43,577 nucleotides of DNA from an uncultured Mycoplasmatota bacterium (GCA_945872435.1 CAMBYP010000006.1:1-43577), one strand, 5' to 3'. Counted from the first letter of the stretch, positions 1-9,947 are shown. Translations and numbers: made by a program. Notes: generated by a model not told the origin, from the sequence alone.

Positions 1-68
1 TTTACCATATTTTGGTTCTTTTTATTTAGTGTGAACTTTAAAGGTATTATAATCATCCTTCCTTTTTT

Positions 69-1037
69 TTATTCTTTTGTAATTAAAAAGTCTAATAAAG
101 CTTCTTTTTCTTGTTTTTCATTAATAATATCATAAATAAGTGAAATCATAGGCATTTCTATATGTGTGTGTTCCATCATTTTACGAATTCCATAGATAGT
201 TGTTAAACCTTCAATTGTATGAGTATTCATATATTCTTGAATCTCTTCATGATTCCCAATACCTATTGTGCGTCCAAATGAATAATTTCTACTTTTTTCA
301 CTAGTACAAGTTAACAAAATATCACCAAAACCAGCAAATGATAAAATTGTTTTTTTATCGCCACCTAAAGAAAAAATTATATTTTTAATATCATGTAATG
401 ACTCTGTAATTAACATTGCTTTTGTTGAAATAGGGTAGTTCATTCCATCTAATATTCCACTTGCGATTGCAATAACATTCTTAATTGCGCCACAAATTTC
501 TACACCTAATACATCATTTGTTTTTCTAAGTTTTAAATGCTTTCCGGAAAGAGCTTGATCTACTAGCTTTATAGTATCATTAGAAGTAGAAGCAAGTGAT
601 AATCCAATTGGAACATGATTTGCTAAATCAATTGCAAAACTTGGTCCTGAAATCACTGCAATCTTATCATCGGATATAAATGTTTTTATCTTATCACGAA
701 TAAACATACCATCTTCTGAAATACCTTTAGATGCAATTAATACAATTTGATTTTGAATATATTTTTTCAAATCTTCTAAAATACTATCAATATATTCAGT
801 TGGAATGGCAATTACAATTAAATCTTTTCCAGAGATTGCTTCTTCCATATTTAAAGTAAAGTGAATAGACTCTGGAATATGAATTCCATTTAATACTCTT
901 TTGTTTTCTCTTGTGGTTATGATTTCTTCATATTCTTGTGGCAATTTTGTCCACATTGTAATATCTTTTGTATTTTCTAAAAAAGAGAAGGCAAGTGCTA
1001 AACCATAAGCACCAGTCCCTAATATTCCTACTTTCAT
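69..1037 (-). CDS. gpsA: NAD(P)H-dependent glycerol-3-phosphate dehydrogenase
   Basis: N-terminal MKVGILGTGAYGLALA Rossmann motif, GPSFAIDL and GFGDILLTCTS motifs. Start moved to the internal ATG after GGAGGG; 4-nt ATGA overlap with the upstream rarA stop. Confidence 0.96.
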   Translation of the reverse strand: MKVGILGTGAYGLALAFSFLENTKDITMWTKLPQEYEEIITTRENKRVLNGIHIPESIHFTLNMEEAISGKDLIVIAIPTEYIDSILEDLKKYIQNQIVLIASKGISEDGMFIRDKIKTFISDDKIAVISGPSFAIDLANHVPIGLSLASTSNDTIKLVDQALSGKHLKLRKTNDVLGVEICGAIKNVIAIASGILDGMNYPISTKAMLITESLHDIKNIIFSLGGDKKTILSFAGFGDILLTCTSEKSRNYSFGRTIGIGNHEEIQEYMNTHTIEGLTTIYGIRKMMEHTHIEMPMISLIYDIINEKQEKEALLDFLITKE

Positions 1038-2269
1038 AAACCCTCCTTGTTCATTCTTTGTTTTATGTTCCATATTTTTTCATCAATTTCTTTTAACATT
1101 TTTTCATATTTGGAATTTCCTTTCGGATGATAGTATTTTTTATTTTTAATACGATCTGGCAAATATTGTTGTGCTACATATGCATTAGGATAATCATGGG
1201 GATATTTATAATCTTTTGACGATGTTTTGATATGATTTGGAACATTCCCAGTATTGCCACTACGAATATCATTTAAAGCGGCATCTAAGGCAATATGTGC
1301 GGTGTTTGATTTTGGAGATAAAGCCAGTTCGACTACTACCGTTCCAAGAGGTATTCTAGCTTCTGGAAGGCCAACTAACTCTGCTGCTTCAATTGCTGCC
1401 ATCACCTTAGGCCCCATACTAGGATTTGCTAATCCAATATCTTCATAAGCAATCACACTCATACGCCTATAGATACTATCCAAATCTTCTGCTTCTATTA
1501 ATCTGGCAAGATAATGTAAAGCTGCGTCTACATCACTACCTCGAATTGATTTTTGAAAAGCACTAAGCACGTCATAATGACCATCTTCATTTTTATCATG
1601 AAAAAAAACAGGTTTACTATTAATTGATGAAATAACTTCTTCTGTAATATGAAAATCACGACTAGAGTAGTAAGCTACCTCTAATAAATTATATGCATAT
1701 CTAAGATCTCCACCTGACATTCTAGCAATTAATCCATATACTTTTGCATCAATTTTCATTTTAGGCAATATTTCTTTTTTAACAACTTGCTTTAAAGCTT
1801 TTTCAATATCTTTTTCTTCTAATTCATGTAATTCAAAGATTTGACAACGCGAACGAATTGCAGGATTGATTTTATGATAAGGATTGGAAGTTGTCATACC
1901 AATCAAAGTAATTAAACCACTTTCTAAATAGGGAAGTAATAAATCTTGTTTATCTTTATTTAAACGATGAATTTCATCCATAATAACTGTCAAACCACCA
2001 TACATCTTTGCTTCTTCAATTACAACATCAAAATCTTTCTTATTGTGAATAGTAGCATTTAACATGCGATATCTTAATCCTAACTCACTAATTAAAACAT
2101 GAGCAATTGTAGTTTTTCCAATTCCTGGTTTTCCATATAAAATCATAGAAAATAAACGTTTATTTTTCACCAAATTATATAAAATTTTATCTTTACCAAC
2201 TAAATGTTCTTGACCAATTACATCTTTTAAAGAATTTGGTCGCATTTTTACTGCTAAAGGTTCATTCAT
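1034..2269 (-). CDS. rarA: Replication-associated recombination protein A (RarA/MgsA-family AAA+ ATPase)
   Basis: MRPNSLKDVIGQEHLVG, Walker A GKPGIGKTTIA, DEIHRLNKDKQD, AYEDIGLANP motifs. Start reassigned to MNEPLAVKMRP. Confidence 0.95.
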   Translation of the reverse strand: MNEPLAVKMRPNSLKDVIGQEHLVGKDKILYNLVKNKRLFSMILYGKPGIGKTTIAHVLISELGLRYRMLNATIHNKKDFDVVIEEAKMYGGLTVIMDEIHRLNKDKQDLLLPYLESGLITLIGMTTSNPYHKINPAIRSRCQIFELHELEEKDIEKALKQVVKKEILPKMKIDAKVYGLIARMSGGDLRYAYNLLEVAYYSSRDFHITEEVISSINSKPVFFHDKNEDGHYDVLSAFQKSIRGSDVDAALHYLARLIEAEDLDSIYRRMSVIAYEDIGLANPSMGPKVMAAIEAAELVGLPEARIPLGTVVVELALSPKSNTAHIALDAALNDIRSGNTGNVPNHIKTSSKDYKYPHDYPNAYVAQQYLPDRIKNKKYYHPKGNSKYEKMLKEIDEKIWNIKQRMNKEGL

Positions 2270-2392
2270 AACCATCACCACAATATTTATTGTAACAAAT
2301 TTCGACAAAATAAAAAAGAGAGAGAGACGGAAATTTCTTTTATTTTACTTTAGTAATTGTTTGATTTGTGATAAAATGAGTATGGTGAGAAT

Positions 2393-3286
2393 ATGAACCA
2401 ATTTCATGAATGTATTTTAGAATTTATAAATTATCTACAAATAGATAAAAAATATAGTGAAAATACCATTGCATCGTATGCAGCAGATTTAAAAGATTAT
2501 CAAAACTTTATGATGAATTTATTAAAAAAAGATATTTATCATATTGAAAGAAAAGATATTAAATTATACTTAAAATATTTAAAAGATCAAAAGAAGAGTC
2601 CAAAAAGTATTTCTAGAAGAATATCATGTATTCGTGGATTTTATAAATTTTTATTAATTGAGAAAATAATTGCTAATAATCCAATGTCTACCATTGAACT
2701 CCCAAAAACAAAAAAAGCTTTACCCAAAGTATTAACGATAGAAGAAGTTGATAAATTATTGGATATCACTTTAAAAGATGCCTATAGTTATCGTAATAAA
2801 GCAATGTTAGAACTAATGTATGCAACAGGATTAAGAGTCAGTGAATTAGTAAATTTAAAAATTCACGATATTGATTTTATCAATGAAACTGTAAGAACAA
2901 TGGGAAAAGGTAATAAAGAACGTATTATTCCTATTGGGGAAATTGCCATTCATTATTTAAAATTATATTTAGAAATTTATCGTTCTCAATTATTAAAGAA
3001 AGATTATACAGACGATTTATTCTTAAATAATCATGGGAAATGCATGACAAGACAAGGCTTTTTCAAAATTTTAAAAAAATTAGCGAAAGAAAAGGATATT
3101 AAAACATCTTTTTCACCACACACCTTGAGACATTCATTTGCAACTCATTTATTAGAAAATGGAGCGGATTTGAGAAGTATTCAAGAATTATTAGGGCATT
3201 CTTCTATTAGTACGACTGGTATTTATACTCATGTTTCTAATGAAGAATTAAAAGAAAATTATAAATATCACCCTCATGGTGATTAA
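2393..3286 (+). CDS. xerD: Tyrosine recombinase XerC/XerD-like
   Basis: Catalytic signature ATGLRVSEL, HTLRHSFATHLLENGADLRSIQELLGHSSISTTGIYTHV; SAM-like N-terminal domain. XerC versus XerD not resolved. Confidence 0.9.
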   Translation: MNQFHECILEFINYLQIDKKYSENTIASYAADLKDYQNFMMNLLKKDIYHIERKDIKLYLKYLKDQKKSPKSISRRISCIRGFYKFLLIEKIIANNPMSTIELPKTKKALPKVLTIEEVDKLLDITLKDAYSYRNKAMLELMYATGLRVSELVNLKIHDIDFINETVRTMGKGNKERIIPIGEIAIHYLKLYLEIYRSQLLKKDYTDDLFLNNHGKCMTRQGFFKILKKLAKEKDIKTSFSPHTLRHSFATHLLENGADLRSIQELLGHSSISTTGIYTHVSNEELKENYKYHPHGD

Positions 3287-3298
3287 AAGGAGGATTAT

Positions 3299-3790
3299 AT
3301 GGCTTCTATAAATCAACGATTAGATATTGGATATTTAGTTAGTTTAAAAGGTACTATTTTACCAATACGTCCAATACAAGTAGATCAAAATATCAATCGA
3401 AAAGGAATAAAATATAAAAAAGGAAAAATATTATATATACACGATGAAATTATCCGTTATTATATATTAAAAGGATATATTAAAAATGCAGAACATCTGT
3501 TAAACGCAAGTCCTTTTCAATTATTTTGTGGACTTAGTGATTTAAAATTAACAGTTATGATACGTGCTATGCATCAGTTTCAAGTTTTTTTACCTGAGTA
3601 TATTACTCAAAATCTAGCCGATACAATTCAAAATATAGAATTACAATTAAATGAATCTATTCGTGCGATTGCAAGGGCACATCAAATTGATGATCATTAT
3701 GAAACGGAAACTTTCCCTGATTTCAAAACAGCAATAAAGACAATTAATGCAGCGTATCAACAAAAAAAAGAAGAAGAAAAGAGGAGATAA
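3299..3790 (+). CDS. Conserved-looking hypothetical protein (163 aa) between xer and deoB
   Basis: Good RBS (AAAGGAGGATTAT-ATG), full ORF between two co-directional genes; no recognised domain. Confidence 0.75.
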   Translation: MASINQRLDIGYLVSLKGTILPIRPIQVDQNINRKGIKYKKGKILYIHDEIIRYYILKGYIKNAEHLLNASPFQLFCGLSDLKLTVMIRAMHQFQVFLPEYITQNLADTIQNIELQLNESIRAIARAHQIDDHYETETFPDFKTAIKTINAAYQQKKEEEKRR

Positions 3791-3791
3791 C

Positions 3792-4964
3792 ATGGAATAT
3801 AAACGAATATTTTTAATCGTTATGGATTCGGTAGGAATTGGAAATGCAAAAGACGCAGACAAATTCCATGATAAAGGAGCCAATACATTAGAACACATTA
3901 TTGAAAAAACAAATATACAATTACCAAATTTTAAACAATTAGGTTTATATAATTTATTACATCATACAGATGATAAAACAATTGCTTGTTATACAACAAT
4001 GGAAGAAATTAGTAATGGAAAAGATACATTAACTGGTCACTTAGAAATGATGGGAATTATTACTAAAGTACCATTCAAAACTTTTACTGAAACAGGTTTT
4101 CCAAAAGAATTGATACAAGAATTAGAAGAAAAAACTGGTAGAAAAGTAATTGGTAATAAAAATGCAAGTGGAACCGCCATTATTGAAGAATTAGGACAAG
4201 CCCACATGCAAACTGGTGCAATGATTGTATATACTTCCGCTGATAGTGTTTTACAAATAGCAGCTCACGAAGATATTATTCCTTTAAAAGAACTATACCA
4301 TATTTGCGAAATTGCACGTGAAATTACTAAAAAACCAGAATACAAAGTAGGAAGAATTATTGCACGACCATTTATTGGAACTCCTGGAAATTTTACTAGA
4401 ACAGCTAATCGTCATGATTATGCATTAGATCCAGCAGGTATCACCGATTTAGATGAATTAAAAAGAATAGGATTAGATATCATTTCAATTGGTAAAATTA
4501 GTGATATTTTTAATCATCGTGGAATTACAAAAAGTATTAAAACAAAAGATAATCTAGATGGAATTCAAAAAATTATCAAAGTAATGGATCAAGATTTTCA
4601 CGGATTGTGCTTTGCTAATTTAAATGATTTTGATTCTAAATATGGGCATCGTCGTAATGTAGAAGGATATGCTAATGCATTACAAGAATTAGATAGTTAT
4701 ATTCCTGAAATGATAGAACATTTAAAACAAGACGATTTACTTATTTTTACTGCCGACCATGGAAATGATCCAACTTGGACAGGTACGGATCACACTAGAG
4801 AAAATGTACCATTATTTATTTATAATAAATCATTTTCTATTGGAAAACGATTAGCAATTAGAAAAACATTTGCCGATTTAGGAGAAACAATCGTAGATAA
4901 TTTCCATGGAGTAAAAAAAGAAATAGGAACTAGTTTTTTAAATGAAATTGAATCATCAGATTGA
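3792..4964 (+). CDS. deoB: Phosphopentomutase
   Basis: MEYKRIFLIVMDSVGIGNAKDADKF, DTLTGHLEMMG, FTADHGNDPTWTGTDHTRENVP motifs. ATG at 3792 preferred over ORF-track start 3747. Confidence 0.97.
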   Translation: MEYKRIFLIVMDSVGIGNAKDADKFHDKGANTLEHIIEKTNIQLPNFKQLGLYNLLHHTDDKTIACYTTMEEISNGKDTLTGHLEMMGIITKVPFKTFTETGFPKELIQELEEKTGRKVIGNKNASGTAIIEELGQAHMQTGAMIVYTSADSVLQIAAHEDIIPLKELYHICEIAREITKKPEYKVGRIIARPFIGTPGNFTRTANRHDYALDPAGITDLDELKRIGLDIISIGKISDIFNHRGITKSIKTKDNLDGIQKIIKVMDQDFHGLCFANLNDFDSKYGHRRNVEGYANALQELDSYIPEMIEHLKQDDLLIFTADHGNDPTWTGTDHTRENVPLFIYNKSFSIGKRLAIRKTFADLGETIVDNFHGVKKEIGTSFLNEIESSD

Positions 4965-5622
4965 TTTATTTATACAAGAAAATTGTGATCTTACATATCA
5001 GAAATTTTTAAAAAAAATCGTCAGTTCTAATTATCCCATTTTAGGAGTAAGGGCTCCCTTGTTAAAAAAATATGCAAAAGAAATAACGAGAGATAATCCT
5101 AAATGGTTTTATGAAGAAACGTTTGATACATATGAAAAAATAGCTTTATATGGATATTCTCTAGGATATTTAAAATGTAATTTTCAAGACTTATTAAGTG
5201 AAATTGAGAAGTTTTTTCCTTATATAGATAATTGGGCAATTAATGATTCAACATGTTCTAATTTAAAACAATTTAAAAAACAACAAATAGAAGGTTTTTC
5301 TTTTATTAGGAAGTGTTTAAAAGAAAAAAATCCTTATATCATAAGATTTGGTCTTGTATTATTATTGAATTACTATATCAATGATCAATACATTGATATA
5401 GTGTTAAAAATATGTGAACATGATTATTTAGATCACTACTATGTATCCATGGCTCATAGTTGGTTAATTTCAATGTGTTATATTAAATATCCTAACAAAA
5501 CATATTCTTTTTTACAAGAAACGAATATTAATTCATGGGTATATCATAAAGCAATTTCAAAAATATGTGACTCTAAAAGAATTAGTAGTGAAGCAAAAGA
5601 AAAATTAAGAAAATTAAGATAA
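4942..5622 (+). CDS. DNA alkylation repair protein (AlkD-like HEAT-repeat family)
   Basis: GVRAPLLKKYAKEI, DNWAINDSTCSNLK, HDYLDHYYVSMAHSWL pattern typical of the AlkD-like family; overlaps the deoB 3' end. Confidence 0.85.
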   Translation: MKLNHQIDLFIQENCDLTYQKFLKKIVSSNYPILGVRAPLLKKYAKEITRDNPKWFYEETFDTYEKIALYGYSLGYLKCNFQDLLSEIEKFFPYIDNWAINDSTCSNLKQFKKQQIEGFSFIRKCLKEKNPYIIRFGLVLLLNYYINDQYIDIVLKICEHDYLDHYYVSMAHSWLISMCYIKYPNKTYSFLQETNINSWVYHKAISKICDSKRISSEAKEKLRKLR

Positions 5623-5659
5623 ATTTTCTTTTTTTTCATATAATGAAACAGGTGAAACT

Positions 5660-6403
5660 ATGGAATATTCTTATTTAGCTTTTATCTTATCAACCATAGC
5701 AGGACTTTCAACTTTATTAGGAACCATTTTTATATTTATTCATTTTAAGCATCAAGAAACGATTTTAATTTCTGCTCTTAGCTTTGCAGCTGGAGTCATG
5801 ATTACTGTTTCTTGTTTTGATTTAATCCCATCTAGTTTTCAAAACTTGAATGCTGATTTTTATATAATTCCTTCTTGTTTACTTTGTATGATCGGAATTT
5901 GTATTGGTGTCATTTTGTCTATTTTCATTGATGAAAAAGTTCCAAGTAAAAGTAATCAATTGAAAAGAGTAGGGATGATATCTTTTATTGCAATTATTTT
6001 ACATAATATTCCTGAAGGTATAGCTACTTATCTTACAGCAAATAGAAATATAGATGTAGGAATAGCACTTACATGTGCCATAGCGCTTCATAACATCCCG
6101 GAAGGTATATCAATATCAATTCCTATCTATTACTCGTCAAATAGCCGTTTAAAAGCATTTTTATATACTTTAATTTCTAGTTTATCAGAACCATTAGGTG
6201 CTATCATTGCATTTTTGTTTTTAAGTACTTGGATTACTCCAACTATCATGGGTATGATATATGCAATGATAGCAGGAATTATGATTCATATTTCATGTTA
6301 TGAACTATTACCAACAGCACTACAATATCATCAACGAACAAAGACCTTTTTCTTTTTCTTTCTTGGGACTATCGTTATGTTATTTAGTCATATTTTTATA
6401 TAA
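5660..6403 (+). CDS. ZIP-family metal transporter (ZupT-like)
   Basis: Polytopic protein with two HNIPEGI(A/S) motifs characteristic of ZIP transporters. Confidence 0.92.
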   Translation: MEYSYLAFILSTIAGLSTLLGTIFIFIHFKHQETILISALSFAAGVMITVSCFDLIPSSFQNLNADFYIIPSCLLCMIGICIGVILSIFIDEKVPSKSNQLKRVGMISFIAIILHNIPEGIATYLTANRNIDVGIALTCAIALHNIPEGISISIPIYYSSNSRLKAFLYTLISSLSEPLGAIIAFLFLSTWITPTIMGMIYAMIAGIMIHISCYELLPTALQYHQRTKTFFFFFLGTIVMLFSHIFI

Positions 6404-6430
6404 AAAAAGAATACAATCGTATTCTTTTAA
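6402..6430. terminator. Rho-independent terminator (bidirectional)
   Basis: AAAAGAATAC-AATC-GTATTCTTTT hairpin flanked by A/T tracts. Confidence 0.8.
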
Positions 6431-6597
6431 ATTAGATGAAATGAATCACTTTCATCATCATCAAAGCCAATGCTTGATTCATTTACTGCATCATTAGATT
6501 TGTTCATTTTATTATTTGCTTTGTTGTTTTTATTCATCTTGTTGTTAGCTTTTTGATTTTTTGAACAATTTTCAGCTTTTTGATTTTTCTTACTCAT
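6427..6597 (-). CDS. Small Asn/Lys-rich protein, 56 aa (spore-associated-like?)
   Basis: Not in the ORF track. Translation MSKKNQKAENCSKNQKANNKMNKNNKANNKMNKSNDAVNESSIGFDDDESDSFHLI; internal duplicated KNQKA / NNKANNKMNK units; terminator at the stop codon. Confidence 0.6.
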   Translation of the reverse strand: MSKKNQKAENCSKNQKANNKMNKNNKANNKMNKSNDAVNESSIGFDDDESDSFHLI

Positions 6598-6683
6598 TTT
6601 GATCACCCATTACTAGTATGGAACAAACCAAAAAATATATTCAAAATGCTTATAAATTTTTATTCCATATTATTCCAAAAAAA

Positions 6684-6713
6684 TTGACAAAAATTTATTT
6701 TTTTTGCTATAAT
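6684..6713 (+). promoter_or_regulatory. Sigma-A-type promoter
   Basis: TTGACA (6684-6689), 18-bp spacer, TATAAT (6708-6713). Confidence 0.8.
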
Positions 6714-6730
6714 GAAACTGTTAAAAGAGT

Positions 6731-6787
6731 AGTGAAGTAGTATAGAAGAAATCAATTATTTCGAATATTACTTCACTATTTTTTTAT
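6731..6787 (+). terminator. Long hairpin plus U-tract shortly downstream of a strong promoter
   Basis: AGTGAAGTAGTAT...GAAATcaattATTTC...ATATTACTTCACT followed by ATTTTTTTAT. Confidence 0.7.
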
Positions 6788-6818
6788 AATAACTAGAATA
6801 GAGAAGGGGAGTAGTAAG

Positions 6819-7562
6819 ATGGAAAGCATTATTATCTATACTTTATTAGCAATTGTTTTAATCTGTGTATGTTATTTATTCAATCGAGAATTAAAATATG
6901 AAAAGTTAAAATATTTAACAAATAAACAAAAAGAATTAGATAGTAATTATTTCAATGAAACAAAAAATTTTAAAACTGATATCATCAATGATACTGGTGC
7001 ACCACTAGAATATTACATTTTTCAAACATTAGACAAAAACGAAAATTATCATAAAATTATTGCTAATTGTTATTTAAAAGATCAAAAGCAAAACACATGT
7101 GAAATTGATATTATTTTTATCACTACAACAGGACTTTATGTCATTGAATCCAAAAACTTCCATGGCTTTATATATGGTAATCAACAATACCGCTATTGGA
7201 CACAATTTTTTAATAAAAATTCAAAATATCATTTCTTTAATCCCATATGGCAAAACAAAAAACATCTAGAATGTTTAAATCTATTATTAAATCAATTTTT
7301 AACTACAAATCATCGTCTATCTTCTTATATTGTTTTTTCTAATCACTGTACATTGAAAGAAATACGACATACAGAACAAAACTGTATTATTATGCAATTA
7401 AAAGATTTAGAGACTATTATAAATGTAGATATAATAAATTCACCAATTATTTATACAAAACAACAAATAGATGATATATATCAGCAATTAAAAAAATATA
7501 GTTGTGTCTCAAAAACAGAAAAAATAAATCATATAACACAATTAGAAAAAAATCATTCATAA
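6819..7562 (+). CDS. Membrane-anchored NERD (nuclease-related) domain protein
   Basis: N-terminal TM helix; NERD core EIDIIFITTTGLYVIESKNFHGFIYG...YWTQF. Confidence 0.85.
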   Translation: MESIIIYTLLAIVLICVCYLFNRELKYEKLKYLTNKQKELDSNYFNETKNFKTDIINDTGAPLEYYIFQTLDKNENYHKIIANCYLKDQKQNTCEIDIIFITTTGLYVIESKNFHGFIYGNQQYRYWTQFFNKNSKYHFFNPIWQNKKHLECLNLLLNQFLTTNHRLSSYIVFSNHCTLKEIRHTEQNCIIMQLKDLETIINVDIINSPIIYTKQQIDDIYQQLKKYSCVSKTEKINHITQLEKNHS

Positions 7563-7590
7563 TAGGAGAGTAATATCTCCTACTTTTTTT
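7563..7590 (+). terminator. Rho-independent terminator
   Basis: TAGGAGA-gtaata-TCTCCTA then CTTTTTTT. Confidence 0.85.
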
Positions 7591-7904
7591 GATCGTTCGA
7601 AGTTAACATAATATATATTATGATAAGTTGAATGTTTTTATAATAATCATTTATAATTATGATTAAAACAATATATAATATGAAATAAATTTTTTTAAAT
7701 CTTATGTTATTATTATAACCACGATATAATAAAAATTATCATTTCATTTTTTATTTTTAACTAATATATAATATACTTAATTATATTTTAATGAATATCA
7801 TATCAAATAATATTTAAATACTATGAATCATTATTAATCATATGTTATCATTTTCTTCTATTTTTTAAAACTATAGGTAGAGTGCTTAAATAAAAAATTA
7901 TTTA

Positions 7905-7930
7905 AAAATAAAAAGGGGAGTCTCCCCTAC
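7905..7930 (-). terminator. Rho-independent terminator of the HTH gene
   Basis: AGGGGA-gtc-TCCCCT hairpin with T-rich tract on the minus strand. Confidence 0.75.
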
Positions 7931-7934
7931 TTTA

Positions 7935-8720
7935 TTAATCACATACTTTTCTAGATTGAATTTCAGCAATTTTTTCAAATACTTCAGAAGCATTTTTTTC
8001 ATTAATTTCTGTATATCCTAATTCTTTTAAAGCTTGTACTTTAATTGTATTTAATTCTAATGTACGACTTAATTTTTCTTCCATACGATGTTCGATTTGA
8101 TTTACAAAACGACGATGTGATTCTGCAACTTTAGATTTAGAAGCACCACCATTATTATATAACGTCATGGCAGAGAACATAATACTTTCAAATACAAATT
8201 GTTCCTCTTCATCAAATACAAATTCTAAAGGTTTTACAAACCCCATTGATTTAGAAATATATCCTAATATATATTTTAATTCTTTAGAAGATTCCATTGC
8301 TTGCATAAAATGATATAAATATTGATATGTATAATAATTTTCTAAATTTTTATCGTCTTCTTCTAAATTTTCTTTCATTAAGTCTACAATATTATGCATA
8401 AGTTCTGCTTGTTTTTTTCCAAGCCCATGATATATATTATTACGCTCATTTTGATCAGCTTGATGATTCATATCACATAAACTATTTAATCTTGCTTCCA
8501 CGTTCATAATATAGTCTGTATCAATCTTTAAATCATTAATTTCTTCAGCTGATTTTACTCCTAATAAGTTTAACAATAATACTTTTTTATCTTTAGGCCA
8601 TTTATTAATATCATCCAATTCTAAATAATTATAAACCATTTGGCGTGATACACCTAAAAACTTTGCTAATTTTACTTTAGAAATTCCTAATTCATGCAGT
8701 ATATCATTTAACATTTGCAT
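7935..8720 (-). CDS. HTH (XRE/Cro-like) transcriptional regulator
   Basis: N-terminal helix-turn-helix ELGISKVKLAKFLGVSRQMVYNYL; remainder helical and unassigned. Start at MQMLNDIL after GGTGAG. Confidence 0.8.
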   Translation of the reverse strand: MQMLNDILHELGISKVKLAKFLGVSRQMVYNYLELDDINKWPKDKKVLLLNLLGVKSAEEINDLKIDTDYIMNVEARLNSLCDMNHQADQNERNNIYHGLGKKQAELMHNIVDLMKENLEEDDKNLENYYTYQYLYHFMQAMESSKELKYILGYISKSMGFVKPLEFVFDEEEQFVFESIMFSAMTLYNNGGASKSKVAESHRRFVNQIEHRMEEKLSRTLELNTIKVQALKELGYTEINEKNASEVFEKIAEIQSRKVCD

Positions 8721-8742
8721 CTCACCACGACCTCCTATTATC

Positions 8743-8770
8743 ATTTTATCACTTCACAGTCAAATGTCAA
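8743..8770 (-). promoter_or_regulatory. Promoter of the HTH regulator gene
   Basis: Minus strand TTGACA, 16-bp spacer, TAAAAT. Confidence 0.65.
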
Positions 8771-8806
8771 GTGTAAAGTAAAAGTATAATTATGTTAAAC
8801 TGACAG

Positions 8807-9910
8807 TTATAAATACCACAATTTCTTTCCATCTTTTTGAACTTCTTTAATAATTCCACCACCTAAACATTGTTCACCTAAATAAAGTACACAAGCTTGA
8901 CCTGGTGTAACTGATTTTACTCCTTGTGGATAATGAACTTTTATTTCACCATTCTCCAAGTATTCTAAAGTGACTTCGTTGTCTGGTTGACGATAACGGA
9001 ATTTAGCAGTACAAGTGGTAGGTCTCATATCAGTATTAAAATTTACTTGGTCAATAATACATGCATCACTAATTAAATAATCATTTTCACCATAAGAAAT
9101 ATATAAAATGTTTTTATTCAAATCTTTTCCGACAACAAACATTCTTTCTTTAGTACCACCAATATTTAATCCTCGACGTTGTCCAATTGTATAATACATT
9201 AACCCAATATGCTCCCCTATTTTATTCATCGTATCAATATCAATAATATCTCCTGGTTGATTTGGTAAATAATTTTCTAAAAATTTTGTGAAATTTCTTT
9301 CACCAATAAAACAAATTCCTGTTGAATCTTTCTTTTTTGCCGTAATTAAATCATATTGTGTTGCAATTTCACGTACTTTGCTTTTATCTAAATCACCTAT
9401 CGGAAATAATACATCTTTTAATTGTTCTTTAGATAATTGACTTAAAAAATATGTTTGATCTTTATTATTATCAACACCACGATATAATTTACCATCTATC
9501 ATTCTAGCATAATGTCCTGTTGCAATATAGTCAGCCCCTAATTTTTTAGCTTCTTTTAAAAACATATCAAATTTAATATACTTATTACACATAATATCTG
9601 GATTAGGTGTTCTGCCTTTTTTTAATTCATCTAAAAAATATGTAAATACATAATCCCAGTATTCTTGTACAAAATCAACTCTATGTAATGGAATATCAAT
9701 TTTTTGACATACAGCTAATGCATCATTATAATCCTGTTCTTGTGGACAGATTGGTTCATCTAAGTTAGGGTTCCCCAAAAAATCATTGTTCATTGAACTA
9801 TCCCAATTTCTCATAAATAATCCAATTACCTCATACCCTTGTTTTTTTAATAAAATAGCTGCTACACTACTATCTACTCCACCACTCATTCCAATTACAA
9901 CACGCTTCAT
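8807..9910 (-). CDS. mnmA: tRNA-specific 2-thiouridylase MnmA
   Basis: [20 protein letters not shown]-loop, [40 protein letters not shown] motifs. Confidence 0.98.
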   Translation of the reverse strand: MKRVVIGMSGGVDSSVAAILLKKQGYEVIGLFMRNWDSSMNNDFLGNPNLDEPICPQEQDYNDALAVCQKIDIPLHRVDFVQEYWDYVFTYFLDELKKGRTPNPDIMCNKYIKFDMFLKEAKKLGADYIATGHYARMIDGKLYRGVDNNKDQTYFLSQLSKEQLKDVLFPIGDLDKSKVREIATQYDLITAKKKDSTGICFIGERNFTKFLENYLPNQPGDIIDIDTMNKIGEHIGLMYYTIGQRRGLNIGGTKERMFVVGKDLNKNILYISYGENDYLISDACIIDQVNFNTDMRPTTCTAKFRYRQPDNEVTLEYLENGEIKVHYPQGVKSVTPGQACVLYLGEQCLGGGIIKEVQKDGKKLWYL

Positions 9911-9947
9911 AATACACCCTCATTTCTTATTTTATTATACTATAAAA

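Noticed and set aside
1254-1448. 64-aa plus-strand ORF inside rarA
   Set aside because: Antisense to a well-conserved CDS; no independent RBS or homology signal.
2393-3286. Possibility that the tyrosine recombinase marks an integrated mobile element
   Set aside because: Sequence is XerC/D-like, flanked by housekeeping genes; no att repeats, tRNA or phage/ICE genes nearby.
3647-3898. 83-aa minus-strand ORF over the deoB start
   Set aside because: Antisense shadow across two good CDS.
6300-6497. 65-aa plus-strand ORF over the end of the ZIP transporter gene
   Set aside because: Out-of-frame overlap running through the terminator and antisense to the 56-aa small ORF.
7591-7905. CRISPR or regular tandem array in the AT-rich island
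   Set aside because: ATCAT-type words recur irregularly with no constant unit length or spacer pattern.
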